A stretch of DNA of 64,000 nucleotides from Ruegeria sp. EL01 (lineage in GTDB: Bacteria; Pseudomonadota; Alphaproteobacteria; Rhodobacterales; Rhodobacteraceae), in assembly GCF_900313035.1 (NCBI RefSeq), contig NZ_OMPS01000009.1, forward strand, positions 62,103 through 126,102, in the 5' to 3' direction. Below, one piece after another: positions 8,504-18,198 of the stretch; the stretch's first letter is position 1, and every line of letters begins with the position of its first letter. A program made the translations under genes and the position numbers. Below the pieces are notes generated by a model. That model did not search any database. It saw only the letters and a list, made by a program, of their open reading frames with translations, and had not been told where the DNA came from.

Positions 8504-11500
8504 ATGATGCGCGAGATACCCGGCGCGGCGGGTGGCCTTCTAAGCTACTTTACCCGACACCGCACCGTCGCGAACCTGCTGCTGCTGGTAATGCTGGTTC
8601 TGGGTGCTGCCGCGATCCCCAATATGCGGGCGCAGTTCTTTCCGGACGTCATTCTTGAACGGGTTGATGTCAGCGTCGAATGGGACGGCGCAGGTCCCGA
8701 GGATGTAGACAATGGCATCGTCCAGGTTCTGGAGCCCGCGTTGTTGGCGGTCGAAGGGGTGGCCAGCACCGATACAACATCCCGAGAAGGGTCTGCCCGC
8801 ATCAGGCTGGAGTTCGAGCCCAACTGGGACATGTCCCGCGCTGTGGAAGAGGTCAGAACGGCTGTCGACGGGGTAACCAACCTGCCTGAAGATGCCGAAG
8901 AGCCCTCGATCCGGCGCGGTGCCTGGCGCGATCGGGTGACCGATGTGGTCGTGACTGGCCCAGTCGCGCCTGATCAGTTGGCGAACTTCACGGATGAATT
9001 GATAAACCGATTGTTCGCAGTAGGGGTCACGCGCACGACGATCCGGGGGATTGCAGCCCCTCGTGTTGTGGTCGAGGTGCCAACAGCACAATTGATTGCC
9101 AATGATATAGCGATGTCCGACATCGCAACTGCCATATCCGCCGAGGTGAATGCCAGCCCGGCTGGGGATGTGACCGGTGCCAATGCTCGTATTCGGACGG
9201 GTGCAGAAAAACGGACACCTGAAGAAATAGAAGGAATTGCCCTGCGCAGTTTTGCTGATGGATCAAAGCTGTTTGTTGGTGACGTGGCGCAGATCCGTGT
9301 TGAAGGGGTCAACCGCAACCGAAGCTATTTTGTTGGCGACAACCCGGCCATGTCCATTCGGGTTGACCGATCGAACCAAGGCGATGCAATTGACATCCAG
9401 CACACGGTCGAGGACGTCGTGGCCGAGATGCAGGCCAGCCTGCCCGAAGGGGTCACGGTTGAGCTGATCCGAACCCGAGCACAGGCTATTACGGACCGGT
9501 TGGATATCCTGATCGACAACGGTCTTGTGGGGCTGGGGCTGGTTGTCTGCCTGCTCTTTCTGTTCCTGAACGCCCGGATCGCATTTTGGGTTGCGGCAGG
9601 AATTCCCGTGGCGATGTCGGCAGCCATTGCACTGATGTATCTCGGTGGTCTGTCGATCAACATGGTGTCCCTGTTCGGCCTGATCATCACACTGGGCATC
9701 GTTGTTGATGATGCCATCGTTGTCGGGGAACACGCCGATTTTCGCGCGCGCCGTCTGGGCGAACCCCCGGTGGTCGCCGCCGAACGCGCCGCCCGTCGCA
9801 TGGCGATGCCGGTCTTTGCGGCCACCGTCACAACGGTAATTGCCTTTTTCGGTCTCACCCTTGTTGGCGGCCGGTTCGGCGAATTGATCCGCGACATTCC
9901 CTTCACAGTGATCGCGGTCCTGATCGCTTCACTGATCGAGTGTTTTCTGATCCTGCCAAACCACATGGCACATGCCATTGCGCATTCTGCCAAGGAACAT
10001 TGGTACGACCTACCCAACCGCGTGGTCAACCGGGGTTTCCGATGGGTGCGTGACCACCTGTTCCGACCACTCATCGCATGGGTTATCTGGGCGCGATACG
10101 TGGTCGTGGCACTGATGGTTGTGATTCTTGCCAGCCAGATTGCCCTGTTCATTCGCGGCGACGTGAACTGGCGCTTCTTCAATGCGCCTGAACGAGGCTC
10201 GGTCACCGGCAATTTCATCATGGCCGAAGGAGCGACCCGGTCCGATACGCTTGAGATGATGCAACAATTGCAGCGCGCAACGGATGAACTGGGCCAGATC
10301 TACGAAGAACGCCATGGTCGCAACCCAATTGACTATGTTCTGGCCGAGGTCGGCGGCAGCGCCGGGTTTGGATTGTCCGCAGCCGAAGGCAAAGACGAAG
10401 ACCTGTTGGGTGGTATTTCCATCGAACTGATCGATGCCGACCTGCGCCCCTATTCCAGTTTCGAGTTTGTAGGAGAGTTGCAGGATTTCGTACCGCGCCA
10501 TCCCAAGGTCGAATTGCTGACCTTCCGTGGCTGGCGTTCGGGTCCTGGCGGGGATGCGATTGACGTGCAGTTTTATGGCGCTGACGTAAACACGCTCAAG
10601 GCCGCGTCCGAGGACCTGCAAACCGAACTGTCGAAATACACCGAGGTTTCGGCACTGGAAGACAATCTGGCTTATGACAAAGAAGAGTACATTCTGGACC
10701 TGACCGCGCAGGGTCAGGCGCTGGGCTTTCGGATTGAAACACTGGGCCGTGTGCTGCGCAACCGCTTGAACGGGATCGAGGCCGCGACCTTCCCGGATGG
10801 ACCACGCAGCGCAGAGATACGCGTAGAGCTGCCTGAAGGTGAACTGACCGCAGACTTCCTGGAGCGAACGTTGATGCGGACGCCGGACGGGGTCTATGTG
10901 CCGCTGGCCGACATCGTTTCAGTCGAGCGTAAATCTGGGTTCTCGACGGTTCGGCGCGAAAATGGTCTGCGGGTTATTTCGGTGAACGGGGACATTTCCG
11001 AAGATGATCCCGCACGCGCGGCCGAGATCGAGCGCGCCCTGAATGAAGAAATCCTGCCGAAGATTGCCTCGGAACGGCAGGTGGAATGGCGTGTGGCGGG
11101 TCTGAGCGAACAAGAGGATGAGTTCCTGTCCGAGGCGGCCACAGGTCTGATCCTCTGTCTGACTGGAATCTATCTGGTACTGGCCTGGGTCTTCGCCAGT
11201 TGGAGCAGGCCATTGGTGGTGATGGCCATCATTCCATTCGGATTGGTCGGCGCAATCTGGGGGCATTACATCTGGGGCGTGCCGCTGAGTATGTTTACGG
11301 TTGTCGGCCTGCTGGGCATGACAGGGATTATCATCAACGATTCAATCGTTCTTGTGACCACCATTGACGGCTACCAACAGGAACGTGGTCTGGTGCCGTC
11401 CATTGTCGAAGGTACGGCAGACCGGTTGCGGCCTGTGATGCTAACGACACTGACAACAGTTCTGGGTTTGACGCCGCTGCTGTATGAAAGTTCGCAACAG

Positions 11501-11905
11501 GCGCAATTCCTGAAACCAACCGTCATTACGCTGGTTTATGGGCTTGGGTTCGGGATGTTGTTGGTTCTGGTTCTTGTGCCTGCCTTGCTTGCCATTCTGA
11601 ACGACGTTTCACGTCCGATGACAGCGATGCGCCGTGCGATGCGCGCCCCGGATCGGGTGGTTCAGGGGGCGCTTGCCGGAACCGGTCTGGTGTTGATGGT
11701 CTGGTTCGGTTTGACGATGGTCTGGCCCATGATGTCAGACGCGCCGGTCGGGCTGTTGTCGGGCCTATATTCCGGTGAAGACGGCGCAGCCGTTTTGCAA
11801 ATGGGCCTTGGCGCGTTTCTTGCCGGAGCGATCCCAATCGTGATTTTGAGCGTGGTGATGTCAGGTCTGATTTATGTGCGCTTGAGGGCTCGGGTAGGCG
11901 CTTAA
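8504..11905 (+). CDS. RND efflux transporter permease (HAE1-like) with C-terminal extension
   Basis: This 1133-residue inner-membrane proton-driven pump contains the TM1 segment [18 protein letters not shown], two large periplasmic loops, the TM4 proton-relay pair in [13 protein letters not shown] (near residue 402) and the matching [12 protein letters not shown] in the second half. Typical RND pumps end shortly after TM12 (here [21 protein letters not shown], near residue 1030). This one continues about 100 residues with two extra predicted helices ([18 protein letters not shown] and [22 protein letters not shown]). Substrate is unknown. Its end overlaps the convergent Nudix gene by four bases. 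Confidence 0.93.
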   Translation: MMREIPGAAGGLLSYFTRHRTVANLLLLVMLVLGAAAIPNMRAQFFPDVILERVDVSVEWDGAGPEDVDNGIVQVLEPALLAVEGVASTDTTSREGSARIRLEFEPNWDMSRAVEEVRTAVDGVTNLPEDAEEPSIRRGAWRDRVTDVVVTGPVAPDQLANFTDELINRLFAVGVTRTTIRGIAAPRVVVEVPTAQLIANDIAMSDIATAISAEVNASPAGDVTGANARIRTGAEKRTPEEIEGIALRSFADGSKLFVGDVAQIRVEGVNRNRSYFVGDNPAMSIRVDRSNQGDAIDIQHTVEDVVAEMQASLPEGVTVELIRTRAQAITDRLDILIDNGLVGLGLVVCLLFLFLNARIAFWVAAGIPVAMSAAIALMYLGGLSINMVSLFGLIITLGIVVDDAIVVGEHADFRARRLGEPPVVAAERAARRMAMPVFAATVTTVIAFFGLTLVGGRFGELIRDIPFTVIAVLIASLIECFLILPNHMAHAIAHSAKEHWYDLPNRVVNRGFRWVRDHLFRPLIAWVIWARYVVVALMVVILASQIALFIRGDVNWRFFNAPERGSVTGNFIMAEGATRSDTLEMMQQLQRATDELGQIYEERHGRNPIDYVLAEVGGSAGFGLSAAEGKDEDLLGGISIELIDADLRPYSSFEFVGELQDFVPRHPKVELLTFRGWRSGPGGDAIDVQFYGADVNTLKAASEDLQTELSKYTEVSALEDNLAYDKEEYILDLTAQGQALGFRIETLGRVLRNRLNGIEAATFPDGPRSAEIRVELPEGELTADFLERTLMRTPDGVYVPLADIVSVERKSGFSTVRRENGLRVISVNGDISEDDPARAAEIERALNEEILPKIASERQVEWRVAGLSEQEDEFLSEAATGLILCLTGIYLVLAWVFASWSRPLVVMAIIPFGLVGAIWGHYIWGVPLSMFTVVGLLGMTGIIINDSIVLVTTIDGYQQERGLVPSIVEGTADRLRPVMLTTLTTVLGLTPLLYESSQQAQFLKPTVITLVYGLGFGMLLVLVLVPALLAILNDVSRPMTAMRRAMRAPDRVVQGALAGTGLVLMVWFGLTMVWPMMSDAPVGLLSGLYSGEDGAAVLQMGLGAFLAGAIPIVILSVVMSGLIYVRLRARVGA

Positions 11906-12321
11906 CTTGCGCGCAAAGCCTGTTCTAACAGATCGACAACCCGATCGCTCATCGGCAGGTCTTCGCCTCGTATCTGGTCGATGGAAAACCAACGTGCATC
12001 CAGCGCGTCATCACCGGCGATTGGTTCGCCCGACTGATACGTGCATGCGACTCCGACCAGCAGATAATGCGAAATGACCTGACCCTCATCGTTCCATCGG
12101 AGCAGGTCCAGATTGTCCAGATAGTAAGATGGGTGCGCGGTGACCGAGGTTTCTTCCAGCAGCTCGCGCTGGGCAGCCTGCAGCACGGTTTCACCCCATT
12201 CGACATGGCCGCCAGGAAACCCCCACAGGCCCGCATCCGGCTGTTTGCTGCGTTGCACCAACAGGACTTGGCCCTGATGCAAAACAACGGCCAGCGCTCC
12301 GATCCTGGGGATGTTTGTCAT
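11902..12321 (-). CDS. Nudix hydrolase
   Basis: The 139-residue protein carries the Nudix box GxxExGE-type signature as [22 protein letters not shown] (about residues 35-56), with REL-LEE-type catalytic glutamates. Nudix enzymes cleave nucleoside diphosphates linked to another moiety; the exact substrate is open (NADH pyrophosphatase or 8-oxo-dGTP-like are both possible). The ATG at 12321 was chosen because it directly precedes the conserved [16 protein letters not shown] strand and lies four bases after the stop of the upstream DsbD-like gene, suggesting co-transcription. Confidence 0.88.
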   Translation of the reverse strand: MTNIPRIGALAVVLHQGQVLLVQRSKQPDAGLWGFPGGHVEWGETVLQAAQRELLEETSVTAHPSYYLDNLDLLRWNDEGQVISHYLLVGVACTYQSGEPIAGDDALDARWFSIDQIRGEDLPMSDRVVDLLEQALRAS

Positions 12322-12325
12322 ACGA

Positions 12326-13141
12326 TCAACCGGCGCTGCAACCTTTGATGTCCACCGCGTGTTTCGCGCCCAAAACCGTGATCCTGATTTCGGACCGGTC
12401 AAGTGCGAAAGGCGCGCCAGAGGCATTGATGATCTCGGACCGGGCGATCAGGGTATCACCCTGACGGATCGTGTCGGGTTGCGATGTCCAAAGCGCCGGG
12501 TTTCCGGGTTCGATTACTGCGACCTCGCGCCCACCGGCCGAAGGCATGGTCAAGCGCGCTTCGATCTGCATTCCATCAGTCGTTGGTGTCAGACGGCAGC
12601 TGGCCTTGGACACGCGCCCTTCACGGGCGGAATACGGGCGCTGTGCAAGGGCCGCGGCAATGGCCGGATTGCGCCCGGCATCGGCATCCAGAGTATGATC
12701 GAAATCCAACCGCTCGGGGATGCAGACATCTTTGCACACGCCCAGGTCCATCTCGCCACGCAGGCGCACGGTCTTGGCGGGGTTCCTGGGCGTAATCTCG
12801 ATCGGCAGGACCAGTTGATCTTTGTATCCAATGGACTGCAAGCCGTTTTGATCGAAGATTTCGGGCGCGGGCCAGGTGATGGAGACATTGCCGACATTGC
12901 GCGATCCGCTCCAATCGAACTGTGGCGGGATTCCCGCGTCGCCAGGCGCGCGCCAGTAGGTTTTCCACCCGTCCTTCAATGTCAGGCGCAGCGCACCCAG
13001 ATAGGTGCCGTTGGCGGTACGACCGCCATCAAGAATGTCCAGTTTAACAACGCCATCCAAGCTTTGCGCCAAAACAGGGGTGGCAAGCCAAAGGCAGGCC
13101 GTTAAAGCAGCGGCAATGGTGGATCTCATCAACGTTTTCAT
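12326..13141 (-). CDS. Periplasmic DsbD-alpha-like protein
   Basis: This 271-residue exported protein (signal peptide [26 protein letters not shown]) matches the N-terminal periplasmic domain of DsbD/ScsB-type thiol-disulfide proteins. It contains the ordered blocks [21 protein letters not shown] and [14 protein letters not shown], where a C-x3-C pair precedes IPE as in those domains. It lacks the transmembrane and thioredoxin domains of full DsbD, so it is a stand-alone partner that may pass electrons in periplasmic disulfide exchange. The downstream Nudix gene follows after four bases. Confidence 0.82.
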   Translation of the reverse strand: MKTLMRSTIAAALTACLWLATPVLAQSLDGVVKLDILDGGRTANGTYLGALRLTLKDGWKTYWRAPGDAGIPPQFDWSGSRNVGNVSITWPAPEIFDQNGLQSIGYKDQLVLPIEITPRNPAKTVRLRGEMDLGVCKDVCIPERLDFDHTLDADAGRNPAIAAALAQRPYSAREGRVSKASCRLTPTTDGMQIEARLTMPSAGGREVAVIEPGNPALWTSQPDTIRQGDTLIARSEIINASGAPFALDRSEIRITVLGAKHAVDIKGCSAG

Positions 13142-13286
13142 AGCCTATAAATGCCCGGTACGACGCCGGATTCCAAGTCACGTTCCGGTCACTTGAATGA
13201 AATCTGGAGAAATACCGGTTGCTCCCTTGCCAATCTACATGCCGCAGGGTCATTGTTGAAGGGAACACATCAAGAGATACCCGACC

Positions 13287-13841
13287 ATGGACCTGACCGG
13301 AAAACTGTTGATTGCGATGCCTGGCATGGGTGATCCGCGTTTCGATCATTCGGTGGTGTATATGTGCAGCCATGGCGACGACGGAGCGATGGGGCTGATC
13401 ATCAATAAACCCTCGGATTTGCGGTTAAAAACCCTGCTGGGGCAACTGGATATTCCGTGCCGAATTCCGATCGTCGGGGAACGACTTGTCCATTTCGGCG
13501 GCCCGGTCGAGATGTCCCGGGGATTTGTCCTGCACAGTGCAGATTATGAGGCCAACCTGCATTCCATGCAGATTACGGACGATTTCAGCATGACGGCGAC
13601 GCTGGATGTGCTTGAAGATCTGTCTTCGGGGCGCGGGCCGCTGAATTCAATGCTGACATTGGGGTACTCAGGGTGGGGACCCGATCAGTTGGAAGACGAA
13701 ATCGGAATGAATGGCTGGCTGACGACCGATGCGACGTCGAATCTTGTTTTTGATGTGCCGGATGACGAAAAATGGGCGGCGGCTTTGGCAACGCTAGGTG
13801 TTGACCCGCTGACACTGTCGGCCAGCGCCGGTCGCGCCTGA
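13287..13841 (+). CDS. YqgE/AlgH family protein (UPF0301)
   Basis: The 184-residue protein begins MDLTGKLLIAMPGMGDPRFDHSVVYMCSHGDDGAMGLIINKP, which is the family signature. It then shows VHFGGPVEMSRGFVLH and LTLGYSGWGPDQLEDEI. The family is widespread and its biochemical role is not settled; AlgH was linked to alginate regulation in Pseudomonas. It is divergent from the DsbD-like gene, and its stop abuts the stop of the convergent threonylcarbamoyl-AMP synthase with no base between. Confidence 0.93.
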   Translation: MDLTGKLLIAMPGMGDPRFDHSVVYMCSHGDDGAMGLIINKPSDLRLKTLLGQLDIPCRIPIVGERLVHFGGPVEMSRGFVLHSADYEANLHSMQITDDFSMTATLDVLEDLSSGRGPLNSMLTLGYSGWGPDQLEDEIGMNGWLTTDATSNLVFDVPDDEKWAAALATLGVDPLTLSASAGRA

Positions 13842-14789
13842 TCAACTGTCGCGCGGCGCTGCAGCGCGGCACAGACGGTCGTTAATTGCAGCGCCTAGGT
13901 TAGTGTTCGGGATCGGGGATACGGCAATCGGGCGGCCAGATTCGTTCAACTTGTGTAAGGCCGCAAACAGATTTGACGCTGCCTCGGTCACGTCACCTTT
14001 GGCGGATAGGTTCAAGTCGCACTCAACAGGACCAAATCCAAGCAAGACTTCGTCGCCCTGCCGTGTCCGTGCGTTCAACCGAACCGGCGCGTCTGGGGCG
14101 TAGTGAGATTGCAATTGGCCCGGGGCGGTCAGCAAGTCGCCAGATTGGTGCAGGTGAAGGCGGGCATTCAGAACCGCCTCAATCTGTTCCAAAGCCACGC
14201 CGCCCGGGCGCAACAAGGTCGGTTCTTCTGCAAGGCCCACGATTGTGGATTCGAGTCCGACGCCGCAAGGGCCGTCGTCCAGAATGGCGGCAATGCGTCC
14301 GCCTAGACCCGCACGCACATGTTCAGCATTCGTGGGGCTGATCTGACCCGATGGATTGGCCGAGGGCGCGGCCACCGGACCGTCGAATTCTGCCAACAAA
14401 GCTCTGGCCGTGTGATGGGCAGGCACCCGGACGGCCAGCGTATCCAACCCTGCGGTGACCAGCGTGGAAATCCCGTTTCCTTCGCGCAACGGCAGGACCA
14501 GCGTCAAAGGACCAGGCCAAAACGCATCCGCCAGCATCTGAGCCTGATCGGACCATTGCACAAACCGTTGCGCCGCCTGAACCGAGGCGACATGGGCGAT
14601 CAGCGGGTTAAAGCTGGGCCGTCCTTTTGCCTCATAGATCGCGGCCACGGCAGACCCGCTCCGGGCATCTCCTCCCAAGCCGTAGACGGTTTCGGTTGCA
14701 AAGGCGACAAGCAAGCCCTGGCGCAGCAGATCTGCGGCACGCGCTATGCCTTGCGGGTCGGCTGTCAGGTCAAGTGTGGTCGGGATCAT
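13842..14789 (-). CDS. Threonylcarbamoyl-AMP synthase (Sua5/YrdC/TsaC family)
   Basis: The enzyme makes threonylcarbamoyl-AMP for the t6A37 modification of ANN-decoding tRNAs. From the ATG at 14789 it is 315 residues: a YrdC domain (LLVAFATETVYGLGGDARS, KGRPSFNPLIAHV, FWPGPLTLVLP, VAAPSANPSGQISPT) plus a C-terminal Sua5 domain of about 100 residues (QSHYAPDAPVRLN, LGFGPV, LNESGRPIAVSPIP). The 47-residue upstream extension has no conserved features, so the shorter start was taken. It is therefore the long Sua5-type enzyme, not the short TsaC. Confidence 0.92.
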   Translation of the reverse strand: MIPTTLDLTADPQGIARAADLLRQGLLVAFATETVYGLGGDARSGSAVAAIYEAKGRPSFNPLIAHVASVQAAQRFVQWSDQAQMLADAFWPGPLTLVLPLREGNGISTLVTAGLDTLAVRVPAHHTARALLAEFDGPVAAPSANPSGQISPTNAEHVRAGLGGRIAAILDDGPCGVGLESTIVGLAEEPTLLRPGGVALEQIEAVLNARLHLHQSGDLLTAPGQLQSHYAPDAPVRLNARTRQGDEVLLGFGPVECDLNLSAKGDVTEAASNLFAALHKLNESGRPIAVSPIPNTNLGAAINDRLCRAAAPRDS

Positions 14790-14928
14790 GTCTGGTGACG
14801 CCGCGTTTTGGTTGCTTGCAACATAGGGAAGGGTAGGTAATTCATCAAAGCCCAGATGAATACCGGCGTAGGACACGGAATCCAAGCCCACCTGCGCAAT
14901 CCTTTTTAGACATACCCAGAGGCAAACC

Positions 14929-16632
14929 ATGCCATATCGCGCCCCGATTTCAGACTACGAATTCCTGCTTAGCAAAGTGGTGGGGTTCGATCAGATTGCC
15001 TCCACCGAAAAATTCGCCGATGCCAGCCCGGATGTTGTTAGCGCGATCCTGTCTGAGGCGGGCAAAATGTGCGAAGAGATTCTGGCCCCGTTGCAGCGCC
15101 CCGGCGATCTGGAACCCGCACGGCTAGAGAACGGCGTTCTGCGCACGTCACCAGGATATGGCGACGGTTGGAAGGCGATTGCCGAAGGCGGTTGGATCGG
15201 GATGAGCAGTGACCCGGAGCATGGCGGCATGGGATTGCCCATGACCGTAACAACTGCGGTGAACGAAATGATGAGCGCTGCTTGCCTGTCACTGCAATTG
15301 GCACCCTTGATGACACAGGGTCAGATTGAGGCGCTAGAACATCACGCGGATGACGCGCTTAAGGCGTTGTACCTGCCGAAACTGATTTCAGGAGACTGGT
15401 CGGGGACGATGAACCTGACAGAGCCGCAGGCCGGATCGGATGTGGGTGCGTTGTCCTCAAAGGCTCAGCCGAACGGGGATGGTACGTATGCAGTGACCGG
15501 GCAGAAGATCTATATTTCCTGGGGCGATAACGATTTCTGCGAGAACATCTGCCACCTCGTTCTGGCCCGTTTGCCGGATGCCGTGCCGGGCACCAAGGGC
15601 ATTTCGCTGTTTCTGGTGCCAAAGTACCTGCCAGACGAAAATGGTAATCCGGGCGTGGCCAATGATCTGAAAGTGGTGTCGCTGGAACATAAAATGGGTC
15701 TGCACGGCTCTCCGACTTGTGTGATGCAATATGACGGCGCAACCGGATGGCTGGTTGGCAAGGAAAACGGCGGTATGGCTGCGATGTTCACCATGATGAA
15801 CAACGCACGCCTTGGCGTCGGCGGGCAGGGGGTTGGCGCCGCGGAAGGTGCGTATCAACATGCTATGACCTACGCTTTAGAGCGCAAGCAGGGCAGAACA
15901 CCCTCGGGCACAATCATCGATCATGCGGATGTGCGGCGGATGCTGACCGAAATGCGTGCCGATGTCTTCGCCGCGCGCGCGATCATGCTGGCCAACGCAG
16001 CCGCCATCGATATGGCACATGCCACCGGTGATGCGGATTGGGCGGCCCGTGCGGCCCTGTTGACGCCCATCGGCAAGGCCTTCGGCACTCAGACCGGCAT
16101 GCGTGTGGCCGAAACCGGGGTGCAGGTGCACGGCGGTATGGGCTTCATCGAAGAAACTGGCGCCGCGCAATACTACCGGGATGTGCGCGTCACGGCGATC
16201 TACGAAGGCACCAATGGCATTCAGGCCATGGACCTTGTCGCGCGCAAAATGATGGACGGCGGAGAGGCAGCCTCGCGCTTGTTGGATGAAATCGAAGATC
16301 AGGCGGAACAGGCCCGTGCGACACTGCCCGAGCTTGCAGGACCGGTCTGGGAAGCCAGTGAAACGCTGCGTGAGGCGACGGAATGGTTGGTTTCGCAGGA
16401 TGACATGAACAACCGTTTTGCTGGGGCTGTGGCCTATCTGAACGCCTTTGCGCGTGTGCTGGGTGGGCATTACCATCTGTCTGCCGCACTTGCCGACCCT
16501 GATGGGCCAAGGGCCAAGCTGGCGCGCTATTACATCAATGCATTGCTTCCCGAACATGCGGGCCTGCTGGTCCAGGCACAAAGCGGAGCAGAGGATCTGT
16601 TTGCGCTCAGCGCAGATGATCTGGTCGCATGA
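14929..16632 (+). CDS. Acyl-CoA dehydrogenase with C-terminal extension, DmdC-like
   Basis: This 567-residue FAD enzyme has the acyl-CoA dehydrogenase core (MNLTEPQAGSDVGALSSKA, KIYISWGDNDF, MGLHGSPTCVMQYDGA, TGVQVHGGMGFIEETGAAQYYRD) and IYEGTNGIQAMDLVARK, which carries the catalytic Glu. A C-terminal domain of about 130 residues, absent from short-chain mitochondrial-type enzymes, is typical of 3-methylmercaptopropionyl-CoA dehydrogenase (DmdC), the third step of DMSP demethylation in marine roseobacters. Several paralogues usually exist per genome, so substrate is uncertain. Its TGA overlaps the following hydrolase start (ATGA). Confidence 0.85.
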   Translation: MPYRAPISDYEFLLSKVVGFDQIASTEKFADASPDVVSAILSEAGKMCEEILAPLQRPGDLEPARLENGVLRTSPGYGDGWKAIAEGGWIGMSSDPEHGGMGLPMTVTTAVNEMMSAACLSLQLAPLMTQGQIEALEHHADDALKALYLPKLISGDWSGTMNLTEPQAGSDVGALSSKAQPNGDGTYAVTGQKIYISWGDNDFCENICHLVLARLPDAVPGTKGISLFLVPKYLPDENGNPGVANDLKVVSLEHKMGLHGSPTCVMQYDGATGWLVGKENGGMAAMFTMMNNARLGVGGQGVGAAEGAYQHAMTYALERKQGRTPSGTIIDHADVRRMLTEMRADVFAARAIMLANAAAIDMAHATGDADWAARAALLTPIGKAFGTQTGMRVAETGVQVHGGMGFIEETGAAQYYRDVRVTAIYEGTNGIQAMDLVARKMMDGGEAASRLLDEIEDQAEQARATLPELAGPVWEASETLREATEWLVSQDDMNNRFAGAVAYLNAFARVLGGHYHLSAALADPDGPRAKLARYYINALLPEHAGLLVQAQSGAEDLFALSADDLVA

Positions 16633-17678
16633 TGGACGGCGAACGCCCCCCTGCGATCCGATACCCATGGCCTGAACCGCCTGCATCCGGCGAGGCCGTC
16701 GAAATCGCCGAGGGTGTATTGTGGATGCGGCTGCCGCTGCCCATGGCCTTGGATCACGTCAATGTCTATGCGCTGGACGATGGTGACGGCTGGACGGTGA
16801 TCGACACGGGGCTGTCATCGAAAAAGACCCGCGACATCTGGGAAACGCTAATGGCTGGACCACTGGCGGGAAAGCCAGTGAACCGGGTCGTGGTCACCCA
16901 CCATCACCCGGATCATGTCGGCAATGCCGGTTGGTTTCAGTCTGATCACGGCGCTGAACTGGTCGCAAGTCGTACCGCCTGGCTGTTTGCGCGGATGCTG
17001 ATGCTGGATGTGCAGGAAAGCTGGCCGACGGAAACGCTGGATTTCTACCGCAGTTCGGGCATGGCGGCCGAAGTCCTTGCCAAACGGATGGCGGATCGCC
17101 CGTTCAATTTCGCGGATGTTGTTTTCCCCATGCCCTTGGGGTTCACCCGGATCAAACAAGGTGATGTTATCCGCATGGGCGGTCGCGATTGGGACGTGCA
17201 TATGGGTAACGGCCATGCACCTGAACACGCGACGTTCTGGAGTCGGGATGACAATCTTGTCCTGACCGGAGATCAGGTTCTGAGTTCGATCAGCCCAAAT
17301 CTGGGTGTCTACGCCACTGAACCCATGGCGGACCCGGTTGCGGATTGGCTTGAGGCATGCGAACGATTGCAGCCGTTGGCGCGCCCCGATCATCTGGTCT
17401 TGGGCGGGCATAAATTACCCTTTACCGGACTGCCCACACGCATGCGGCAGCTGATCGAAAACCATCACGGCGCGCTGGAGCGTCTTTTGAACGATCTGGA
17501 AACGCCCAAATCCGCCTCGGAGTGTTTCGCACCTTTGTTCAAGCGCACGATCCGCGACGGGGAATATGGTCTTGCTTTGGTCGAAGCGGTTGCACACGTG
17601 AACCATCTTCACCACATTGGAGCTGTAACCCGGACGCGCCGCGCGGACGGGGCGTGGGTATACCAACGCAAGGGATGA
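16629..17678 (+). CDS. Metallo-beta-lactamase fold hydrolase
   Basis: The 349-residue protein has the metal-binding THHHPDHVGNAGWF motif (HxHxDH-type variant HHHPDH near residue 92), a distal His-rich MGNGHAPEHATFW and LTGDQVLSSISPNLGVY (metal-bridging Asp). A C-terminal winged-helix-like segment (EYGLALVEAVAHVNHLHHIGAV) makes it similar to LACTB2/glyoxalase II relatives. Coupling by ATGA to the acyl-CoA dehydrogenase suggests a thioesterase- or lactonase-like step in the same catabolic route; that link is inference from position. Confidence 0.87.
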   Translation: MMDGERPPAIRYPWPEPPASGEAVEIAEGVLWMRLPLPMALDHVNVYALDDGDGWTVIDTGLSSKKTRDIWETLMAGPLAGKPVNRVVVTHHHPDHVGNAGWFQSDHGAELVASRTAWLFARMLMLDVQESWPTETLDFYRSSGMAAEVLAKRMADRPFNFADVVFPMPLGFTRIKQGDVIRMGGRDWDVHMGNGHAPEHATFWSRDDNLVLTGDQVLSSISPNLGVYATEPMADPVADWLEACERLQPLARPDHLVLGGHKLPFTGLPTRMRQLIENHHGALERLLNDLETPKSASECFAPLFKRTIRDGEYGLALVEAVAHVNHLHHIGAVTRTRRADGAWVYQRKG

Positions 17679-17681
17679 GGA

Positions 17682-18134
17682 ATGCAGGACAAGATCGAAA
17701 CGTCAGCCGAGGCTGCCGAAGCAGCGGCGATGCCGCGCTGTTATGAGGTCCATTCGAACCCCGAGGCTGAATCCGGTTCGAAGGATCTGCCGGAAACGCT
17801 GCAAACTCCGGTAGCAGATAAAAGCCCGGCGCAATGGGCCTATGAGCGCCTGATCCTTTACATTCAGAACTTTGAAAAGACACTGGATGGTGATCATGAG
17901 GTCGCCATGGGCTTTACCGGCGGCGATGCAGGTGTGATGCGGATCGAAGGGATGGGGTACTTCGACCCGGATATCATCACCTTTTATGGTTCGGATGGTA
18001 CAGGCGCGCGGACCCAACTGGTGCAGCATGTCAGCCAATTGAACGTCATGCTGCGGGCCCTGCCCAAATCGGTCGAGGACAAACCGGCCAACCGCATTGG
18101 GTTCCGACTGGCCGCTGATCTGGAAGAAAGCTAA
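17682..18134 (+). CDS. Conserved hypothetical protein (possibly DUF6173-like)
   Basis: This 150-residue cytoplasmic-looking protein starts four bases after the hydrolase stop, with a GAGGA ribosome binding site. The N-terminal 45 residues are acidic and probably disordered. The compact remainder has QWAYERLILYIQNFEKTLD, GFTGGDAGVMRIEGMGYFDPDIITFYG and VQHVSQLNVMLRALPK. I recall this pattern from uncharacterised roseobacter proteins but cannot confirm the family number. It closes the dehydrogenase-hydrolase operon. Confidence 0.7.
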   Translation: MQDKIETSAEAAEAAAMPRCYEVHSNPEAESGSKDLPETLQTPVADKSPAQWAYERLILYIQNFEKTLDGDHEVAMGFTGGDAGVMRIEGMGYFDPDIITFYGSDGTGARTQLVQHVSQLNVMLRALPKSVEDKPANRIGFRLAADLEES

Positions 18135-18198
18135 CCACCTGACTTGCAATTCACGTGTGCGCAGCCTTGAATGAGTTCACCATTCAGGAGGCCACCGC

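Noticed and set aside
7050-11905. Possibility of a complete tripartite efflux operon with an outer-membrane channel
   Set aside because: No outer-membrane factor ORF is present on either side.
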